From: Oscillospiraceae bacterium
Lineage (GTDB): Bacteria > Bacillota > Clostridia > Oscillospirales > Ruminococcaceae
Length of the DNA: 42,334 nucleotides
Direction of reading: 5' to 3'
Assembly (NCBI GenBank): GCA_016281125.1
Contig: JAEEIA010000042.1
Location: forward strand, 1-42,334
Within the stretch, counting starts at the first letter, position 1. Every line of letters starts with the position of its first letter. Made by a program: the position numbers and the translations under genes. Of the stretch, positions 23,626 to 32,270 are shown piece after piece. The notes beneath the pieces were generated by a model, which saw nothing but the letters and a program-made list of their open reading frames with translations, was not told the DNA's origin and did not search any database.

Positions 23626-26169
23626 ATGAAAATGATGATCGTGGACGGGAACAGCATCCTGAACCGCGCGTTTTACGGCGTCAAGCCGCTGTCCAATCAC
23701 AAGGGCATTTTTACGAATGCAATCTACGGTTTTTTCAATATTCTGCTGCGTGCAGCGGAGGATACAAAGGCGGAGCAGATCGTCATTGCCTTTGACCGTA
23801 AGGAAAAGACCTTCCGCCACAATGCCGTGGAAAGCTATAAGGCCAACCGCAAGGGCATGCCGGAGGAGCTTGCGATACAGCTGCCGTATACGCAGCAGAT
23901 TCTTGCGGCGATGGGCTATCCGGTTGTGACCTGCGCCGGATGGGAGGCCGACGATATTCTCGGCACGCTCTCAAAAAAATGCACGGAGGCCGGGGAAGAC
24001 TGCGTTCTGCTGACCGGCGACCGCGACAATTTGCAGCTGATCGGGGAGCATGTGACCGTGCGCCTTGCAACGAATAAAGAGCCGGTGCTCTATGACGCCG
24101 AAAAATTCCGGGCGGATTACGGCTTTGAGCCGATCCGGCTGATTGACCTGAAAGCGCTGATGGGCGACAGCTCGGACAATATCAAGGGTGTTGCCGGAAT
24201 CGGTGAAAAGACCGCATCTGCGCTGATTCAGCAGTACGGTACGATTGAGGCGCTCTACGCCGCGCTGGAGAAATCGGATCTCAAGCCTGCGGTGCGAAAA
24301 AAGCTCGAGGCCGGTGCGGAGGACGCACGGCAGAGCAAATGGCTTGCGACAATCGTCACGGATGCGCCGATTCCGGAATCACTTTCAGAATATGATAAAA
24401 AGCCGCAGGATACAGAGCAGCTTTCCGCGCTGCTGACCGAACTGGAGCTGTATAAGCTGATGGAGCGTCTGCATGTGGAGCCGTCCGCGGCTGTGCCCGT
24501 GCAGGCAGATGCTGTGCAGCCGGAGATCCGTCCGGCAGAGATCGTGAAGGCCGATGCGGATCTGCTGGAGCAGCTCTGCCATGCAGAGGCGCCGGTCGAT
24601 TTCCTGTATCAGAAGCCGGTGCTGTATCTGGCGCAGGATAACAAAGTCACCCGCCTGACCGATCCGGCGCAGATCATGCGCTTTCTGAAAAGCGATGCGC
24701 CGAAGCGCACCTTTGACGCCAAGCCTGTCTACCGGGAACTGATGGAGCAGGGCGATACGCTGCGGAATCTGGTGCTGGATACCGTCATCTGTGCGTATCT
24801 GCTCGATCCCTCGACGCCGGAGTATACTATTAAAAAGCTCTGTGCAGGAGAGTCGCTCCCCTATCAGGAGGAGCTCGGGGAATATGCGGACGCCGCGGCA
24901 CTGCCTGCGCTTTCGGAACGGCTGGAGCAGCTGGTCACGGAGCAGGGCATGGAAATGCTGCTGCGGGAGATTGAACTGCCGCTGGTTGAGGTGCTCGCGG
25001 ATATGGAGCATACCGGCGTGCGCGTCGATCAGGAGGGCGTGCAGAAATTCGGTGAGATGCTGGAAACGGAGATCACGGATCTGCGGGAGCGGATCTACGG
25101 GCAGGCGGGACGGGAATTCAATATCCTGTCACCCAAGCAGCTCGGCGTGATCCTGTTTGAGGAGCTGGCGCTGCCCGCGGGCAAAAAGACCAAGACCGGA
25201 TGGTCTACGAATGCGGAAGTGCTGGACGGGCTCCGCGGCAGGCATCCGATTGTGGAAATGGTTTTGCAGTACCGGCAGCTGACAAAGCTCAGCTCGACCT
25301 ATGTCGAGGGACTGCTGAAAACGGTCGCGCCGGACGGGCGCATCCACACCTGCTACCGGCAGACCGAAACACGCACCGGACGCATCTCGTCCACAGAGCC
25401 GAATTTGCAGAATATTCCCGTGCGCACGCCGCTCGGCCGGGAAATGCGCCGGTTCTTCATCGCGGCGGAGGGCTGCACGCTGCTCGATGCCGATTACAGT
25501 CAGATCGAGCTGCGGCTTGTCGCGCATCTCTGCGGGGATGAGAATATGCGCCGCACCTTTGCCGAGAACCGCGACATCCACCTGACGACCGCCGCACAGG
25601 TATTCAACATGCCGGAGGACATGGTCACCAAGGAGATGCGCTCGGCGGCGAAGGCGGTCAACTTCGGCATTCTGTACGGCATCGGCGCATTCTCGCTGTC
25701 CAAGGACATCGGCGTGTCGGTTGCCAAAGCGGATCAATATATCAAGGACTATCTGCACTCGTTCCCGCGCGTGGAGCAGTTCATGAACGATACGGTTGAC
25801 CGCGCAAAGGAAACCGGCTATGTCACGACGCTGTTCGGCAGAAAGCGCTATGTGCCGGAGCTGAAAATGTCCAATAAGAATATGCAGGCGGCAGGCCGCC
25901 GCATCGCAATGAACACACCGGTGCAGGGCACTGCCGCGGATATCATCAAAAAGGCGATGGTGCGCGTCTGGAAGCGGCTGAAAGAGGAAGTTCCGGAGGC
26001 GAAGCTGATTCTCCAGATCCATGACGAACTGATCGTGGAAACGCCTGCTGCATATGCAGCGCAGGCCGGAGAAATCCTGCATACGGAAATGGAACAGGCC
26101 TGTGAGCTTTCCGTGCCGCTGACCGCTGACGTGCAGGAGGGACAGAGTTGGTATGACGCCAAGGGATGA
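23626..26169 (+). CDS. polA: DNA polymerase I, probably without 3'-5' proofreading
   Basis: This 847-residue family A polymerase fills gaps and removes RNA primers. The 5' nuclease domain (about 1-290) contains VDGNSILNRAFYG, AFDRKEKTFRH, WEADDILGTL, LTGDRDNLQL and GDSSDNIKGVAGIGEKTA. Polymerase motifs are A (DADYSQIELR, about 622), B (RSAAKAVNFGILYG, about 672) and C (QIHDELI, about 797). In the middle domain the first exonuclease motif (D-x-E) is replaced by VDFLYQKPVLYLAQ, so proofreading is probably lost, as in other Gram-positive and thermophile members. The ATG at 23626 is 27 bp after the regulator gene. It overlaps rimI by 17 bp. Confidence 0.96.
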   Translation: MKMMIVDGNSILNRAFYGVKPLSNHKGIFTNAIYGFFNILLRAAEDTKAEQIVIAFDRKEKTFRHNAVESYKANRKGMPEELAIQLPYTQQILAAMGYPVVTCAGWEADDILGTLSKKCTEAGEDCVLLTGDRDNLQLIGEHVTVRLATNKEPVLYDAEKFRADYGFEPIRLIDLKALMGDSSDNIKGVAGIGEKTASALIQQYGTIEALYAALEKSDLKPAVRKKLEAGAEDARQSKWLATIVTDAPIPESLSEYDKKPQDTEQLSALLTELELYKLMERLHVEPSAAVPVQADAVQPEIRPAEIVKADADLLEQLCHAEAPVDFLYQKPVLYLAQDNKVTRLTDPAQIMRFLKSDAPKRTFDAKPVYRELMEQGDTLRNLVLDTVICAYLLDPSTPEYTIKKLCAGESLPYQEELGEYADAAALPALSERLEQLVTEQGMEMLLREIELPLVEVLADMEHTGVRVDQEGVQKFGEMLETEITDLRERIYGQAGREFNILSPKQLGVILFEELALPAGKKTKTGWSTNAEVLDGLRGRHPIVEMVLQYRQLTKLSSTYVEGLLKTVAPDGRIHTCYRQTETRTGRISSTEPNLQNIPVRTPLGREMRRFFIAAEGCTLLDADYSQIELRLVAHLCGDENMRRTFAENRDIHLTTAAQVFNMPEDMVTKEMRSAAKAVNFGILYGIGAFSLSKDIGVSVAKADQYIKDYLHSFPRVEQFMNDTVDRAKETGYVTTLFGRKRYVPELKMSNKNMQAAGRRIAMNTPVQGTAADIIKKAMVRVWKRLKEEVPEAKLILQIHDELIVETPAAYAAQAGEILHTEMEQACELSVPLTADVQEGQSWYDAKG

Positions 26170-26602
26170 GCTGCGCACCGAGCTGTTCTCTGCGGAGAAT
26201 CTTCATGCGGTTTCGCAGCTGACAAAGCGCTGCTTCAAAGCGCCGTGGTCAGAGGAGATATACCGCCGGGAGCTGGACAATCCGCAGTCGGTCGGATTCG
26301 TCTGCATGGCAGGGGCAGAGGCCGTCGGGATGATTCACTGCAATTTCGTCCTGGACGAGCTGACGCTGAATACGCTCTGCGTGGACGAAGCATACCGCCG
26401 CCGCGGGATTGCGCGGATGCTCTGGAATGCGGTCACGGAGATGATGCGCGGCGTCTGCACGGTCTGTTATCTGGAGGTGCGGGAGAGCAATACGCCCGCG
26501 CGCACGCTGTACGCATCGCTTGGCTTTGAACAGAACGGATACCGCCCGCGGTATTATTCCGATCCGGAGGAGGCTGCCGTGCTGATGGCCGTGCAGCTCT
26601 GA
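26153..26602 (+). CDS. rimI: Ribosomal-protein-alanine N-acetyltransferase-like
   Basis: This 149-residue GNAT enzyme probably acetylates the N-terminus of ribosomal protein S18. It has the acetyl-CoA loop YRRRGIARMLW (about 82-92), the preceding LNTLCVDEAY strand and the RimI-type VRESNTPARTLYASLGFEQNGYRPRYYSDP ending (split across about 107-136). The ATG at 26153 lies within the end of polA, with AGGAGGGA about 10 bases upstream, which indicates coupled translation. The acceptor substrate is inferred from family. Confidence 0.88.
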   Translation: MTPRDELRTELFSAENLHAVSQLTKRCFKAPWSEEIYRRELDNPQSVGFVCMAGAEAVGMIHCNFVLDELTLNTLCVDEAYRRRGIARMLWNAVTEMMRGVCTVCYLEVRESNTPARTLYASLGFEQNGYRPRYYSDPEEAAVLMAVQL

Positions 26603-26736
26603 GAATACAAAAAGCAGAACGCGCATGCCAAAAGGCGTGTGCGTTTCCGCTGCAACCGGCAAGGGTTCACGTTTTGTAATGAACGCTTTATGCAGTTTGA
26701 TCTGCAAAAGATGTAAGCCATACATTTCAATCAAAG

Positions 26737-26774
26737 AAAGTGCCGCCTTCATGACTGAAAGCGGCACTTTGATA
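26737..26774 (+). terminator. Terminator-like hairpin after the polA-rimI operon
   Basis: A ten-base perfect stem (AAAGTGCCGC at 26737-26746 with its complement at 26761-26770) has an inner TTCA/TGAA pair and a short T-containing tail. An imperfect hairpin with G-U pairs lies earlier at 26615-26644. The rest of 26603-27053 holds no gene. Confidence 0.6.
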
Positions 26775-26795
26775 TTGGGGATCAATAAGCAAAAC

Positions 26796-26823
26796 AGGTT
26801 GTAAACCTTTCGATTTACAACCT
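26796..26823. repeat. Perfect 10-bp inverted repeat next to the element junction
   Basis: AGGTTGTAAA (26796-26805) and TTTACAACCT (26814-26823) flank an eight-base centre. It lies 17 bp left of the tRNA-like junction and could be an integrase arm or excision-factor site, or a terminator; no T run follows. Confidence 0.5.
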
Positions 26824-26839
26824 ATCAGCGTAATTATCG

Positions 26840-26863
26840 TGGTCGAGGTGACAGGACTTGAAT
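26840..26863 (-). other. tRNA 3'-end fragment, probable attL site
   Basis: Read on the minus strand the segment ends ...TTCAAGTCCTGTCACCTCGACCA: T-loop, T-stem 3' half, acceptor 3' half, discriminator A and CCA. The sequence that should complete the T-stem and the rest of a tRNA is not present, so this is not a whole gene. It sits where base composition changes, 190 bp before a tyrosine recombinase gene, as expected for an integration site in a tRNA 3' end. Confidence 0.7.
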
Positions 26864-26944
26864 CAGTCGCCTAGTCCACTAAATAAAAGTCAAACAGTAT
26901 TATTTTACCATATATCATGTGAAAAGTCAAGTTGTTTGAAAAAT

Positions 26945-26992
26945 AGTATCCATATCAACCTGAGTTTATTGGATTGGTATGGATGCTTTTTT
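26945..26992 (+). terminator. Terminator just upstream of the integrase gene
   Basis: A 14-base stem (26945-26958 with 26974-26987, two G-U type pairs) ends in six T residues. It would block read-through from the chromosome into the integrase. Confidence 0.75.
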
Positions 26993-27053
26993 GTCATTAT
27001 GCTATATAATATATATGTCCGCAGGACTACTATATATAATAAGGAGCATACAA

Positions 27054-28118
27054 ATGACGTTGAAAAAGCCTGAAAACAACCCTGATTTTGATGTTTTGGA
27101 ATTCATGCGGTCGCTCTCCCCTGTTCTCAACGAGAAATACGAGTGCGTGACCGTGGCTGACTGGACAGCTTGCTGGCTGCTGCACTATTGTAACGAACTC
27201 AAAGACTCCACGAAGTTAGAGTATCAAAAGACAATTCATCAGCATATCAACCGAGTTCTCGGCAATGTAATGTTAAATGAATTGTCACACGAGGATGTTC
27301 AGCTATTTATCAATAGCCTGAACATGGGGGTTGGGATCGAAAACAAGTTAAGTCCAAAGAGTATCAAAAATATACATGGCGTTCTGCATAGTTGTTTGAA
27401 AACCGCCGTTGACTTCGGATATATCAATGCAAATCCGGCTGACAAAATCCGACTTCCAAAGAAAGCAATCCCGGAAGTCAAGCACCTTGAACCGGAGATT
27501 ATGCATGATTTCTTTGCTGCTATTCAGAATCATCCAAAAAAATTTCTTTTTACGGTTTCCATTTTTACGGGAATGCGCGAAGGCGAAATTCTTGCTCTAA
27601 CATGGGACTGCATCCGGTTCGATATTGGAGAGATCTATCTGTATCGGCAGCTTTCCAATAAGAATGCCGAGAAAGAGTACCGGTTTACTTCTTTGAAAAA
27701 CGGGAAAACGAGAACCTTGCGTCCTGCCCCGTTTATTATAAAACTGTTAAAAGAACAATATGATGCTGCAAATCCTGATCTATCCGACTTCGTTTTCAAA
27801 AACGCAAAGGGTGAGCATTATACGCATTCAGCTCTGTATAATGCCTTTCAGCGCGTTATGAAACGCCTTCGCTATCAACAGCACCTTCGGTTTCATGATT
27901 TGAGACACACATACGCCGTCCTTTCGCTTCTTGCCGGTGACGATATTAAGACGCTGCAAATGAATCTCGGTCACTATTCCGCAGCATTCGCACTGGACGT
28001 TTACGGGCATAGAAATGATTTAATGATGAAACAATCGGCTGACAAAATGGAACGATTGATTCATAATCAATTTCCGGAACTGCTTGAACCAGACGATACC
28101 GAGTCTGCTTCAATGTAA
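27054..28118 (+). CDS. Tyrosine recombinase (integrase) of the element
   Basis: This 354-residue phage-type integrase has an N-terminal SAM-like core-binding domain (about 35-125) and a catalytic domain with R in TGMREGEILAL (about 190), K in TSLKNGKTRTL, H-x-x-R in FHDLRHTYAVL, H in LGHYSAAF and Y in DVYGH. It should cut and join at the tRNA-like site 190 bp upstream. The ATG at 27054 follows AAGGAG; the longer frame lacks a ribosome site. The AT-rich ACTATATATAATA just before the gene recurs at two other places in the element. Four genes follow closely, so integrase and partition genes may be co-expressed. Confidence 0.93.
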   Translation: MTLKKPENNPDFDVLEFMRSLSPVLNEKYECVTVADWTACWLLHYCNELKDSTKLEYQKTIHQHINRVLGNVMLNELSHEDVQLFINSLNMGVGIENKLSPKSIKNIHGVLHSCLKTAVDFGYINANPADKIRLPKKAIPEVKHLEPEIMHDFFAAIQNHPKKFLFTVSIFTGMREGEILALTWDCIRFDIGEIYLYRQLSNKNAEKEYRFTSLKNGKTRTLRPAPFIIKLLKEQYDAANPDLSDFVFKNAKGEHYTHSALYNAFQRVMKRLRYQQHLRFHDLRHTYAVLSLLAGDDIKTLQMNLGHYSAAFALDVYGHRNDLMMKQSADKMERLIHNQFPELLEPDDTESASM

Positions 28119-28145
28119 ATTCATATTCAGAAAGGAGCCATTCCA

Positions 28146-28439
28146 ATGATTAAGCCCATTGATTGTAGCCGTGATGATCGTACACTGCTGGAGTACGTCA
28201 ATCAATCGGTAATCCGCGCCGGTATCACAAATCTGGTTGTCAACTATTTTTTCTTTTCAGAAATTGACGATCCCGATGCCGAGCCGAGCGAGCATTTCAG
28301 CTTTTCCGGCAAGGCTAAGCAGTTTGAGGAAACGATGCGTCAGTACGCTTTCATTTTCCAGTACCGCATGAATGTCGAGATTCAGCGTGTAGAGATTGAT
28401 TCGGACAAGGATCAATGCTACATCGAGGTATGGGTATAA
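28146..28439 (+). CDS. Small element protein of unknown function
   Basis: This 97-residue protein begins at an ATG with AAAGGAG upstream, 27 bp after the integrase. It looks like a compact alpha/beta protein (ITNLVVNYFFFSEI, then a helix QFEETMRQYAFIFQYRM, then strands). I recognise no family. It is followed 11 bp later by another small gene and then parA, which suggests a role in partition or element maintenance (inference). Confidence 0.65.
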   Translation: MIKPIDCSRDDRTLLEYVNQSVIRAGITNLVVNYFFFSEIDDPDAEPSEHFSFSGKAKQFEETMRQYAFIFQYRMNVEIQRVEIDSDKDQCYIEVWV

Positions 28440-28450
28440 GGAGTGATGGT

Positions 28451-28870
28451 ATGGACGATTATGATCTTGATCTTGCATTTAAAGACAGCGTGGATCTCTT
28501 TGACGAGAAGATCGCTGCCGTATTTGCTCCCGAAGAACCTTCGCTGCAAGCCTTTACCGCGAACGTGCTCATTGGTAACATTCCGGCAAAGCGTCTGAAT
28601 GATTGCGTAAGTGACAGTTTCCGGCTGTTCAGTTACTATTCCAAGACAATCAAAATGCCGGACGGAAAGCAGGGCAAGCTGATTACGCTTTTCGGGAAAA
28701 AGCAGTCGCAGCCTTGCGCATACACAACCACATCCCTGAAAGTCTACGATGCCCTGAAAAAGATCGCTATGGTCTACGGGCAAAGCCTTCCGGAAAAAGG
28801 AGTGGAAGTCCGCATCCGAATGAACAAACTCGATAACGATTCCAAAGCATATACGCTGGAAGTTGTCTGA
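28451..28870 (+). CDS. Small element protein upstream of parA
   Basis: This 139-residue protein starts with an acidic segment (MDDYDLDLAFKDSVDLFDEK) and ends in strands (VEVRIRMNKLDNDSKAYTLEVV). It is not recognised. The ATG at 28451 has AAGGAGTGAT upstream; the open frame extends 12 codons further without a better site. The spacing of 11 bp to parA, with the parA ribosome site right after its stop, indicates one operon. Confidence 0.65.
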   Translation: MDDYDLDLAFKDSVDLFDEKIAAVFAPEEPSLQAFTANVLIGNIPAKRLNDCVSDSFRLFSYYSKTIKMPDGKQGKLITLFGKKQSQPCAYTTTSLKVYDALKKIAMVYGQSLPEKGVEVRIRMNKLDNDSKAYTLEVV

Positions 28871-28881
28871 AAGGAGAAAAC

Positions 28882-29553
28882 ATGAGAAAAATCGCGCTTT
28901 ACAACAATAAAGGCGGCGTGGCGAAAACCACTTCCGTTATCAATCTGGCATACTGCATTCAGAAAGCTGGGTTCAAAGTCCTCGTGGTAGACTGCGACTC
29001 GCAATCAAACTGCTTTGATTTCTTTCTTACTGAGGAGCCGATCGAGAATGCGGACAGCATTCTGCCGACAGACTTTGAGAAAATCAGCAGCACAACATGG
29101 ACGCGGTATATTGAGGTTCCTGAATCTGAGCTGACCGGCTATGACTACATCTTGTTCGATCTTCCCCCGGTTATGACCGAGGAAGTAAAACAGATTATCC
29201 GTCATGCCGGTTTCGTGTATGTGCCGACAATGCTCGGAGAGTTTGAAATCTCCGGTCTACAAAAGGTAACGCTTGAGATTGCACACCAGAATGCACAACT
29301 TGGCGGCATCTTCGTGACAATGTTCCAGAAGCAGAATGATGAAGAACTGTTACAGCAGTTCCGGGCTGCGCTGGCATCGCAGCTGATGCAAACGATTATT
29401 CCCTACTCGCGCACGGTGCGCGAGAGCCAGAAAGCTGGGCTTCCGATTGAAGCCTACTTCATCGACAGAAAAGTACCGCATAACGGGAGTAGCTGGAAGA
29501 TCGTTAATGCTTATGAGAGCCTTGCGGCTGAAATCCTGAGTGTGAGCGCGTGA
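28882..29553 (+). CDS. parA: ParA/Soj-type partition ATPase
   Basis: This 223-residue protein has the deviant Walker A KGGVAKTT (10-17), the VDCDSQ motif (about 37-42) and the DYILFDLPP Walker B region, the features of ParA ATPases that move plasmids or elements along the nucleoid. It lacks an N-terminal HTH, so it belongs to the short ParA type. It pairs with parB 15 bp downstream. Partition genes on an integrated element suggest that it once had, or transiently has, a circular replicating form (inference). Confidence 0.9.
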   Translation: MRKIALYNNKGGVAKTTSVINLAYCIQKAGFKVLVVDCDSQSNCFDFFLTEEPIENADSILPTDFEKISSTTWTRYIEVPESELTGYDYILFDLPPVMTEEVKQIIRHAGFVYVPTMLGEFEISGLQKVTLEIAHQNAQLGGIFVTMFQKQNDEELLQQFRAALASQLMQTIIPYSRTVRESQKAGLPIEAYFIDRKVPHNGSSWKIVNAYESLAAEILSVSA

Positions 29554-29568
29554 GAAAGGAGTGAGAAA

Positions 29569-30510
29569 ATGGCTAAAACAATGCTGAGTAACCTTGCGGC
29601 GATTGCGCAGAACACAGCTTCCAGCAATATCCGCATGATTGACATTGATGAACTTCATCCGTCCTCCGGCAACTTCTTTGAAGTCAGGAACATTCCGGAG
29701 TTTGCATCTACGATTCTCGGACAAGGCGGAGTAAAGGACAATTTACTCGTCACTCCTTTGGAATCCGGCGGTTATGAGATTATCAGCGGACACAGACGTA
29801 CAGCTGCCGTCCGCTATTTGCTAGACAACGGCAAAGCAATCTCACGCTTGCTCCCCTGCTTGGTGCAAAGCTACGACAACGATGCAGACAAACAGCTCGA
29901 TCTGATTCTCTGTAATGTCGCAACCCGGCAGATCTCCGATCAGGAGTTGTGGCGTTCCTACGAGGAACTGGATAGCCTTCTGAAAGAAAGAAAAGAAGCC
30001 GGAGAAAAATTCGGAAGTATCCGTGATTATCTTGCCGGTCTTCTACATGTGTCCGCTGCACAGGTCAGCAAAATGCAGAACGTGACACATAATGCAATCG
30101 CCCCGGTCAAGGAAGCCGTTGCAAACGGTGATATTTCGATTCATACGGCAAATGAAATTGCGAAGCTCCCGGAACAACAGCAGGAAGAACTTGCTGCCGG
30201 TGATCTGAGCGAGGTCAAGCCGAAAGAAGTCAGGAAGAAAAAAGTTGCTACTAGTAGCAACTTTTCAGAGGATACCGCCGAGCATTTCAACAACCAGAAA
30301 CTTGAGGAACAGGTAACATCCACTGAAGCGATTGCGCAGGAAGAATCATCCAGTGCAAACAGCAATCTGTCCATCGAACTTGATCCGCGAGAAGCTGCGC
30401 TGCTCTCAATGACACTCACCGGATACCTTTCTGAGTGCAAGGAGTCAGAAAGTGTTAAAGACGAGCTTCGTGGGATTATCAAGAAGCTAGATACCGCGGT
30501 TACGTTTTAA
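29569..30510 (+). CDS. parB: ParB-like centromere-binding protein
   Basis: This 313-residue protein has the ParB N-terminal domain (IDIDELHPSSGNFFEV, ISGHRRTAAVRYLL as the nucleotide-binding arginine box, about 77-90) and a helix-turn-helix segment LAGLLHVSAAQVSKM (about 148-162). A charged linker and a C-terminal helical region follow. Together with ParA it would segregate the circular element. A perfect 26-bp palindrome lies inside the coding sequence at 30240-30265, in the linker. AAAGGAGTGAG precedes the ATG. Confidence 0.88.
   Translation: MAKTMLSNLAAIAQNTASSNIRMIDIDELHPSSGNFFEVRNIPEFASTILGQGGVKDNLLVTPLESGGYEIISGHRRTAAVRYLLDNGKAISRLLPCLVQSYDNDADKQLDLILCNVATRQISDQELWRSYEELDSLLKERKEAGEKFGSIRDYLAGLLHVSAAQVSKMQNVTHNAIAPVKEAVANGDISIHTANEIAKLPEQQQEELAAGDLSEVKPKEVRKKKVATSSNFSEDTAEHFNNQKLEEQVTSTEAIAQEESSSANSNLSIELDPREAALLSMTLTGYLSECKESESVKDELRGIIKKLDTAVTF
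30240..30265. promoter_or_regulatory. Perfect 26-bp palindrome inside parB, candidate parS
   Basis: The core is GTTGCTACTAGTAGCAAC, extended by AAAA and TTTT to 26 perfectly symmetric bases. Chromosomal ParB proteins bind 16-bp palindromic parS sites, and in Bacillus subtilis one lies within the parB (spo0J) gene itself. A similar role here is an inference. Confidence 0.55.
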
Positions 30511-30586
30511 GAATAAGTAAGTACATAAGAATGAAAAAAGATGACCAAGATTAGAATAGAATTATTTTTTAGTAGCTATTTGCACC

Positions 30587-30616
30587 TTGACAACACTCAG
30601 CGCTTTGTGATATACT
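30587..30616 (+). promoter_or_regulatory. Promoter for the 30746/31106 gene pair
   Basis: TTGACA and TATACT are separated by 18 bases in the gap after parB, giving a leader of about 120 nt before the ATG at 30746. Confidence 0.7.
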
Positions 30617-30745
30617 GATATATAATCTCTTCTTAGAAACTGCAATACATTAAAATATCGTGGACTCAGGAGAGAATATTCCCAAGTGTGTTAGCCAGTC
30701 TTTCCACAGCTTGCATAATGAACTGTAACTTGGAGGTGCCATTTT

Positions 30746-31030
30746 ATGGGAATAGCAGATATGATGTCTGATTATAGAGAAGTTGCTTTTGAAGTGCTTA
30801 AATCTATAGGAGTTATTGCTTGTTGTGACGCGCATGATGATTATTGGTACAATACTGGATCGTTCGATAACGATGAAATCTATGCGCGAGCAACAACAAA
30901 GGTGCAAATGTCAGCGGAATACTCTTCGTATACTGATATGAAAGTGTTTCATGAGGCTATAAAAGACATACTTGACAATGCGGGAATCGATAGTGATTGC
31001 CCGTTTTGCGAAAAGGCATATAACGCATAA
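30746..31030 (+). CDS. Small cargo protein of unknown function
   Basis: This 94-residue acidic protein has a good ribosome site (GGAGGTG) and ends with a Cys-x-x-Cys pair (DCPFCEKAYNA). No family is recognised. It has its own promoter and stands 75 bp before an HNH-like gene, so the two may be a small cassette. Its base composition is AT-rich like the rest of the element. Confidence 0.6.
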   Translation: MGIADMMSDYREVAFEVLKSIGVIACCDAHDDYWYNTGSFDNDEIYARATTKVQMSAEYSSYTDMKVFHEAIKDILDNAGIDSDCPFCEKAYNA

Positions 31031-31105
31031 ATACATTGTAGGCTGTGGAAGGACTACTTTTCAAATGAGAAAGATCAGTATAGAATAGAACCTGGAAGTG
31101 ATAAA

Positions 31106-32146
31106 ATGAAATTACTACAAACGCCCAAAGGTACTGATCCAATAGCGGTACGCAAAAAACTGAGTGATATTCTACGCCAAGCGCAAAATGATTCAAAACC
31201 TGATTCGTGTATTTTATGTGGACGGAAGGTTACCAGCTTTTGTAATTCGCACTCTGTGCCGCAGATGGTTTTAAAAAATATCGCCGATAATGGAAAGATT
31301 CTTCAATCAAATTTATTGGTTGGAGTTGAGATGCTAGATATTGAAAAAGGAATTAATAATTCAGGTACCTTTCATTATATTTGTAACGACTGTGATAGTA
31401 AGTATTTTCAGGACTATGAAAACCCGGATAATTTGAAAAGTTGCCCAACAGATAAGATGATGGCGGAAATCGCCTTAAAAGATTCATTGATTCAACTATG
31501 GAAGCGCATGCAAGAGATGGAGATTTTCAAAAAGGCCAAAGAATCCGGTGTCTATGTTAATCCAAGTTCATATGAGTATGCCAGAAAACTCGATATAAAT
31601 GAGAATAAAGAAGAGATTGTTTTCTATAAAAACATAATTGAAAACGACATCCAAAACGGTTTTCAAATTCTTTTCTGGGATGTCTTACCCTTTAAAACGC
31701 ATATTGCTGCTGAAACGGAACTAGCCTTATCTGAAGATTTGAATGGACATCAAGTTAATAATTTATTTGATTATCGTCCTGATATTAGAATCCAAAACAT
31801 GCATCTGTGTGTGTTCCCTCTAGAAAATGAATCTGTAGTATTGGCTTTTTACCATAAACGTGATAAAAAGTATCAAGCTCTTCGGCATCAGTTTAATTCT
31901 GTTTCAGCGGAAATTGTTCTAAAACATCTTAATTGGCTTATTTTTAAATATTCAGAAAACTATTTCATATCAAAAGATATCAGAAAACTTATAGAAGAAA
32001 ATGAAAAGTTGCAAGAATTAAGCCAAGAAAATGCAGGATACCCAAATATGGGAATGGTTACTCCACTTACACTATTAACTGGATATCAATCCGTGAATCA
32101 AGACGAAATACCAAATTTTTTGTCTCCTAATTTTGAGAGCGAATAA
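31106..32146 (+). CDS. HNH-like zinc-motif protein, possible nuclease
   Basis: This 346-residue protein has an N-terminal Cys/His cluster: CILCG (35-39), then FCNSHSVPQMVLKNI (47-61), then YICNDCDSKYF (about 92-102). The CxxC...SHxVPxxxLK...CxxC layout resembles HNH/zinc-finger endonuclease-like proteins often seen near defence genes. The rest (about 110-346) is unrecognised and rich in charged helices. No catalytic H-N-H triad can be confirmed by eye. It is preceded by a 94-residue gene and a promoter. A defence or addiction role is speculative. Confidence 0.6.
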   Translation: MKLLQTPKGTDPIAVRKKLSDILRQAQNDSKPDSCILCGRKVTSFCNSHSVPQMVLKNIADNGKILQSNLLVGVEMLDIEKGINNSGTFHYICNDCDSKYFQDYENPDNLKSCPTDKMMAEIALKDSLIQLWKRMQEMEIFKKAKESGVYVNPSSYEYARKLDINENKEEIVFYKNIIENDIQNGFQILFWDVLPFKTHIAAETELALSEDLNGHQVNNLFDYRPDIRIQNMHLCVFPLENESVVLAFYHKRDKKYQALRHQFNSVSAEIVLKHLNWLIFKYSENYFISKDIRKLIEENEKLQELSQENAGYPNMGMVTPLTLLTGYQSVNQDEIPNFLSPNFESE

Positions 32147-32270
32147 GAGTAAATCTTAAATCAAATCTGTTTGCGTGTGACAATAGTTGAGCGTAATGAC
32201 ACGGAGAAGTCTAGTATCATAGCCATTGTGTAATATCATCAGGGAGAATCCTTTCAGGAGGTAGATTATC

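Noticed and set aside
26840-26915. Complete tRNA gene on the minus strand
   Set aside because: Only the 3' 24 bases match; the T-stem does not pair and no anticodon or D-arm can be folded.
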